From Kitasatospora atroaurantiaca (lineage in GTDB: Bacteria; Actinomycetota; Actinomycetes; Streptomycetales; Streptomycetaceae), in contig NZ_VIVR01000001.1 in assembly GCF_007828955.1 (NCBI RefSeq), positions 3,286,001 through 3,350,000 on the forward strand: a stretch of DNA of 64,000 nt, in the 5' to 3' direction. This document shows, piece after piece, positions 60,421-64,000 of the stretch (the first letter of the stretch is position 1; every line of letters begins with the position of its first letter). A program made the translations under genes and the position numbers. The notes beneath the pieces are model-generated. The model saw only the letters and a program-made list of their open reading frames with translations. It was not told the DNA's origin and did no database searches.

Positions 60421-62076
60421 ATGCCCGCAACGGGAGACGGGCGGGCACCGGGTGCCGCGTACCGGCCCGGCGCTGCAGCCGGAGTGCTCGCCGACCGCGC
60501 CGTGAGCGCCGTCGGCCCCTCCGGCGACCGCACGTCCGAGTTCCCGGCCGACCGAACAGACCGCGCAGCCCGCTCCGTCCGGGAGGCCGCCGGGCGAAGC
60601 AGCACCGACCGGGCGGGCACGGAGTCCAGCCCGATACCGCACCCGAGGACGACCGCGAGCGGACGGGCCGTCCCTGCCGCCGAGACGCCGTTCCGCCTGC
60701 TGGTGATCGAGAACGACATCTCCGACGCCGCGTTGATCGAGCGCTTGGTCGCCGACAGCGGCGCCCCCGTCGAACTTCACTGGGCCGGCGGCATCGAACA
60801 GGCCGCCGCCCAGCTCTCCCCCGCACTGCCGGCCGCGCGACGGGGCCGCCCGCGCGGTGTCGACTTCAGCTGCGTGCTCCTCGACCTCGCGGCTCCGAGC
60901 GACCTGTCGCAGCCCGAATGGGGGCACCTCCCGGCCGCCCAGGCCGCTGGAGAATCCAACGGCGCCGGCGGCGCAGGCGGTTCCAACGGCGCCGACGGGC
61001 CGGACGGACTGGACGGGCTCCGCGAGCTGCTGCGCCGCGCCCCGCACACCGCCGTCGTGGTCCTCACCGACGCCGCCGGCGCCGAGCTCGGCGCAGCCGC
61101 CGTCGCCGCGGGCGCCCAGGACTTCCTGGTCAAGCACGAGACGGACGGGCCGCTGCTGGCCCGGGCCCTGCGCTACGCGGTCGAGCGCAAGCGGGCCGAC
61201 GAGTCACAGCGCCGCCTGGTCGAGGCCGAACTCCGCGGCCAGGAGAACGCCCGCCTGCAGCGCCATCTGCTCCCCACCCCGCTCCTCGACGGTGCCGGGC
61301 TGGCCTTCACCCGCCGCTACCGCCCCGGCCGCCGCCGGGCGCTGCTCGGCGGAGACTTCTACGACGCCGTCCGGACCGACGACGGCACCGTGCACGTGGT
61401 GATCGGCGACGTCTGCGGCCACGGCCCCGACGAGGCCGCCCTCGGCGTGGCGCTGCGGATAGCGTGGCGCACCCTGGTCTTCGCCGGGCTCACCGGCCAG
61501 GCGCTGCTCACCACCCTGCAGCACGTTCTGGAGCACGAGCGGCGCAGCGACGAGATCTTCGCCACGCTCTGCATGCTCGTCCTCTCCTCCGACCCTGCAG
61601 GGGCTGCGGGACCTGCCGTCGAGGCCTCAGCCGTCGACGGTCCGGCGGCACCGGGAAGGAGGCCGGTCGAGTACGCCGAGGTCTACCTGGCCGGCCATCC
61701 GGCGCCGTTGCTGCTCCGGCCGGAGGGTCCGCCCGTCCTGATCCCCGCCGAGCAGGCCGGCCCGGCACTCGGGCTGCTCCCGTGTGACGACGGCCAGGCC
61801 GTCTGGCCGCCCCAGCGGCTGGAGCTCCAGCCGGGCTGGAGCCTGCTCCTCTACACGGACGGCCTGGTCGAAGGGCGGGTCGGCGCCGGGTCGCGCCGCC
61901 TCGGCCAGGACGGGCTGGTCGAACTGATCGGCGACCACCAGGCCACCGGCCTCACCCGGGGGCGGCTGGTGGACAGCGCCATCGCCGAGGTCGAGGAGCT
62001 GAACGGCGGTGCGCTGACGGACGACGTCGCCGTGCTGCTGCTGGAGCGCAATCCCGCTCCGCTCATCATGGGGTGA
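60421..62076 (+). CDS. PP2C (SpoIIE) phosphatase with N-terminal receiver-like domain
   Basis: This 551-residue protein has a disordered N-terminus (1-88), a receiver-like domain (about 90-265; FRLLVIENDISDAALIERLV, LLDLAAPSDL, and DFLVKHETDG), a short helical linker (RADESQRRLVEAELRGQENARLQRHLLP), and a SpoIIE-type PP2C domain with metal-binding Asp in LLGGDFYDAV, VVIGDVCGHGPDEAAL and LTDDVAVLLL. The receiver has a long Gly/Asn insert between its Asp and the next strand. Such proteins control anti-anti-sigma factors. AAGGAAGGA lies before the ATG. The target is not in the window. Confidence 0.91.
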   Translation: MPATGDGRAPGAAYRPGAAAGVLADRAVSAVGPSGDRTSEFPADRTDRAARSVREAAGRSSTDRAGTESSPIPHPRTTASGRAVPAAETPFRLLVIENDISDAALIERLVADSGAPVELHWAGGIEQAAAQLSPALPAARRGRPRGVDFSCVLLDLAAPSDLSQPEWGHLPAAQAAGESNGAGGAGGSNGADGPDGLDGLRELLRRAPHTAVVVLTDAAGAELGAAAVAAGAQDFLVKHETDGPLLARALRYAVERKRADESQRRLVEAELRGQENARLQRHLLPTPLLDGAGLAFTRRYRPGRRRALLGGDFYDAVRTDDGTVHVVIGDVCGHGPDEAALGVALRIAWRTLVFAGLTGQALLTTLQHVLEHERRSDEIFATLCMLVLSSDPAGAAGPAVEASAVDGPAAPGRRPVEYAEVYLAGHPAPLLLRPEGPPVLIPAEQAGPALGLLPCDDGQAVWPPQRLELQPGWSLLLYTDGLVEGRVGAGSRRLGQDGLVELIGDHQATGLTRGRLVDSAIAEVEELNGGALTDDVAVLLLERNPAPLIMG

Positions 62077-62102
62077 GCCCCGGGGCTCCACCCCGAATGC
62101 GC

Positions 62103-62141
62103 GACAGGAGCGGCACCCCTTTCGGGGATGCCGCTCCTGTC
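62103..62141. terminator. Terminator between phosphatase and DUF2516 genes
   Basis: A 17-bp stem with one mismatch (62103-62119 with 62125-62141) and a 5-nt loop lies 26 bases past the phosphatase stop, between convergent genes. Confidence 0.78.
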
Positions 62142-62168
62142 ATCGCCGCTCGCGCTGAGCGCCAGCTG

Positions 62169-62507
62169 TCACCAGGGGCCGTACGGCCCCATGTTCCGCT
62201 TGTTGCCGCCGCCACGGCCGTCCGTCAGCTGCTTGATCGCGGGCCGGACGTCCACCATGTAGACGATCGCGGCCACCAGGCCGACCAGCGCCAGTATGCC
62301 GAAGACGCTCGCCCCGAGGAGAAGATCGAGCCCGAGCGCGAGCCCGAGGACGATCAGCCAGAACTGCTTCGTCTTCTTGTCCGCCGCCCGGTAGGCGTCC
62401 TCGCGGCGGGTCGCGGCGTCGACGAAGGCGAACAGCTTGAAGCCCACCATCGCCATGGCCAACCACCAGAGGGGGTTCAGGACGTCGAAGAGCAGGATCT
62501 GCACCAC
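62169..62507 (-). CDS. DUF2516 family membrane protein
   Basis: This 112-residue protein has membrane segments at about 8-30 (PLWWLAMAMVGFKLFAFVDAA) and 48-86 (FWLIVLGLALGLDLLLGASVFGILALVGLVAAIVYMVDVRPA), and ends GGGNKRNMGPYGPW. This matches DUF2516, a small actinobacterial family of unknown function. GGAG precedes the start; the GTG at 62507 or the next codon (also GTG) could be used. It is 157 bases downstream of the HbhA-like gene in the same direction. Confidence 0.88.
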   Translation of the reverse strand: MVQILLFDVLNPLWWLAMAMVGFKLFAFVDAATRREDAYRAADKKTKQFWLIVLGLALGLDLLLGASVFGILALVGLVAAIVYMVDVRPAIKQLTDGRGGGNKRNMGPYGPW

Positions 62508-62609
62508 TGCTGTCTCCTTACTACGGCTTCGGCAACACGGTTGCCCCTCGTGGCACGGCCGACCACCGACACACCGGACAACGTACCGGCTTGTGCGGTT
62601 GTGCCCGGG

Positions 62610-62681
62610 CTACTTGGCAGCCGTGGGCCAGTTCGCGGCCGTGGACTACTTCGCGGCCGTGGGCTACTTCGCGGTCGTGGT
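62610..62681. repeat. 18-bp tandem repeats covering the stop of the HbhA-like gene
   Basis: Four adjacent 18-base units start at 62610, 62628, 62646 and 62664. The last holds the end of the HbhA-like gene with its stop (CTA at 62664). Units 1 and 3 repeat the same stop triplet in frame. The units read CTACTTCGCGGCCGTGGG with one to four changes. Confidence 0.82.
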
Positions 62682-63239
62682 CTTCCGCGCCCGCGTGGTC
62701 TTCTTCGCCGGCGCGGGAGAGGCCTCGGCAGCAGGCTCCCCGACGGCGGACTTCTCAGCAGCGGGCTCGTCCTCGATCGCCACGATCTCAACGATCTCCG
62801 CCTCCACGGCCTGCTCGGTGAAGACCGGAACCACGGAGACGTCGGCGGACGGCTCGTCCGCGCCGGAGGCCTTGTCCACGACCGCCTTGCCGCGCACGGC
62901 CAGCTCGTCGTAGACCTCCTTCGCCTTGACCGCGAGCTCAGCGGCCCGGCCCACCTGCTGCAGCGCGAAGCCCTGCGCCTTCTCCTGGAGCACCTTGAAG
63001 TCGGTCGGCAGCGTGGTGACCGACTCGGTCACCTTCGCCTGCGCCTCGACCAGGCGGGCCTGCGCCTCCTGCAGCCGGGCCGCGGCCTTCTCCTGGGTGC
63101 CCTTGCGGTCACCCGCGAGCGCCTCGACCTTGCCCGGCACCTCGCGCAGCTTCTCGTACGCGAGGTCACCGGCACCCGCGAGGGCGTACAGCGGGGTCGG
63201 GTCGCTGAGGGTCTTCTTGATCTCGTCGGTGATCGGCAT
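62664..63239 (-). CDS. Heparin-binding haemagglutinin (HbhA)-like helical protein
   Basis: This 191-residue protein has a long helical, coiled-coil part (about 15-115; KVEALAGDRKGTQEKAAARLQEAQARLVEAQAKV), an acidic Glu/Val-rich middle (about 125-165), and a basic Lys/Thr/Arg tail (APAKKTTRARKTTTAK). This layout is that of mycobacterial HbhA, in which the Lys-rich tail binds polyanions or lipid. No signal peptide is seen. A role in surface binding or in lipid metabolism is inferred from HbhA. Its 3' end is part of an 18-bp tandem repeat. Confidence 0.8.
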   Translation of the reverse strand: MPITDEIKKTLSDPTPLYALAGAGDLAYEKLREVPGKVEALAGDRKGTQEKAAARLQEAQARLVEAQAKVTESVTTLPTDFKVLQEKAQGFALQQVGRAAELAVKAKEVYDELAVRGKAVVDKASGADEPSADVSVVPVFTEQAVEAEIVEIVAIEDEPAAEKSAVGEPAAEASPAPAKKTTRARKTTTAK

Positions 63240-63327
63240 GACCGGTCCTCCCTATGCGTCAACAGCCCGGCGACGGGCCTGTCGTGAGTCTGGCCGGTGC
63301 TCGCCCGGGCGGGCGGGCACCAGGTGT

Positions 63328-63720
63328 TCAGTCGTTGTCGGCAGGTGCGGCCGTCGTCCGGTCCGCCGACGCGCTCTCCTTGTTCTCCTTGAGGAACGCG
63401 TCGTACACCGCGAGCAGCGCCTGCTTCTGCTGCTCGTTGATCAGTGGATCAGCCAGGATCGAGGCCCGCAGTTCGAGCCCCTCGCCCCGCCGCTCCTCGA
63501 GAATCCCGGCCTGCACGTACAGCGTCTCGGCCGAGATCCGCAGCGCCTTCGCGATCTGCTGCAGGATCTCCGCGCTCGGCTTGCGCAGCCCGCGCTCGAT
63601 CTGGCTCAGGTACGGGTTGGACACACCAGCGGCCTCCGCCAGCTGCCGCAGCGAGAACTGTGCATTCCGCCGCTGCTCGCGGATGTACTCGCCGAGCGAG
63701 CCGACGTTCAGTGAGGCCAT
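63328..63720 (-). CDS. XRE-family helix-turn-helix regulator
   Basis: This 130-residue protein has a Cro/CI-type helix-turn-helix (FSLRQLAEAAGVSNPYLSQIERGLRKPSAEILQQIAKAL, residues about 17-55) and a helical C-terminus with a charged tail. The ATG at 63720 (MASLNVGSLGEYIREQRRNAQ) is chosen over an upstream frame of 19 residues. A 20-bp perfect palindrome begins 21 bases upstream of the start, consistent with autoregulation. HbhA-like genes lie beside such XRE regulators in streptomycetes. Confidence 0.88.
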   Translation of the reverse strand: MASLNVGSLGEYIREQRRNAQFSLRQLAEAAGVSNPYLSQIERGLRKPSAEILQQIAKALRISAETLYVQAGILEERRGEGLELRASILADPLINEQQKQALLAVYDAFLKENKESASADRTTAAPADND

Positions 63721-63740
63721 ATCAGCAGTCTGCACCAGGT

Positions 63741-63760
63741 CTGCTTGCAATTGCAAGCAG
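63741..63760. promoter_or_regulatory. 20-bp perfect palindrome upstream of the XRE gene
   Basis: CTGCTTGCAATTGCAAGCAG is a perfect palindrome with TTGCAA half-sites, followed by another CTTGC. It lies 21-40 bases upstream of the XRE start, so it is the probable operator of that regulator. Confidence 0.65.
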
Positions 63761-63860
63761 CTTGCTAGCAGCAGCAACCGCGTGTCGGCGGGCAGCCACC
63801 CGTGACCGGACCTGCCACCAACGGTTGATCAGGGCAGCACCCCTACCCACGGAGGCCCCG

Positions 63861-64000
63861 ATGCGCACCGCCATCCGAATCGCCCTCACCGGCGCCCTGC
63901 TCGCCACCGCCGCGCTGGCGGCCACCACGACGGCTGCTGCGGCCGACACCCCCGCAGACCCGGCCCCCTCCCGCCAGGACCACACCTACAGCATCCCCGT
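63861..64000 (+). CDS. Secreted protein, N-terminal part (3' end outside window)
   Basis: Only the first 46 residues are visible: a Sec signal peptide (MRTAIRIALTGALLATAALAA, then TTTAAAADTPADPAP). Cleavage is likely after AAAA near residue 28. GGAGG precedes the ATG at 63861. The mature part (SRQDHTYSIP) is too short to classify. Confidence 0.8.
   Translation, partial: MRTAIRIALTGALLATAALAATTTAAAADTPADPAPSRQDHTYSIP

Overview
The window is high-GC actinobacterial chromosome, almost certainly from a streptomycete (Streptomyces or Kitasatospora; I cannot separate the two from sequence alone). The evidence is the third-position GC bias, frequent GTG and probably leaderless starts, a mycothiol gene (mshA), the sugar-import ATPase msiK with a DasR-type operator, a family 2B encapsulin (EshA type), and gene orders typical of the group: disA-radA, phoU/phoR-phoP, carD-ispD-ispF-cysS-rlmB.

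Layout. 1-7.6 kb: the end of an M23 peptidase, a TetR/MFS efflux pair divergent over a large palindrome, an EF-hand protein, mutY, a membrane-anchored protein, and a second MFS exporter divergent from an ArsR-type regulator. 7.6-12.2 kb: disA, radA and a large membrane protein that joins sigma-factor-like and anti-sigma-like parts to an external BACON domain. 12.2-17.7 kb: accessory metabolism (GAP-family membrane protein, two tandem DUF1254 proteins, a reductase, a DUF4239 protein). 17.8-20.5 kb: a family 2B encapsulin shell gene followed by its likely cargo, a polyprenyl synthase. 21.1-23.9 kb: an ATP-grasp enzyme, ogt and two small hypotheticals.

24.2-38.7 kb is the most distinctive region, a compact peptide biosynthetic cluster. 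A TrmB/LuxR-type regulator is divergent from a 59-residue exported-looking peptide ending in EDLGWG. The peptide is followed by an ATP-grasp ligase, two NRPS proteins, an MFS exporter and a second ATP-grasp ligase. The A-domain codes read by eye predict Val (DAFWLGGTFK) and Ser (DVWHFSLVDK). Both NRPSs start with only the C-terminal lobe of a condensation domain. The internal condensation domain of the second has HNxxxDG instead of HHxxxDG, its last carrier domain has no adenylation partner, and its thioesterase has Cys in place of the Ser nucleophile. I do not recognise the product.

38.7-64 kb returns to core genome: an isochorismatase-like protein, tRNA-Thr(TGT), msiK, a sugar nucleotidyltransferase, a DoxX protein, rlmB, cysS, ispF, ispD, carD, a lipoprotein, phoP/phoR/phoU with a PHO box, a Cys-rich mini-protein, a chitin-type LPMO with its own DasR-like site, gpmA, an MFS transporter, a YbjN protein, mshA, a methyltransferase, a macro-domain protein, a SpoIIE/PP2C phosphatase with a receiver-like domain, DUF2516, an HbhA-like protein, an XRE regulator with a 20-bp palindrome, and the start of a secreted protein.

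Strong hairpins between many genes mark transcription units clearly. No insertion sequence, prophage, CRISPR array or rRNA was seen. All coordinates, motifs and repeats were read by eye; no database search was run.
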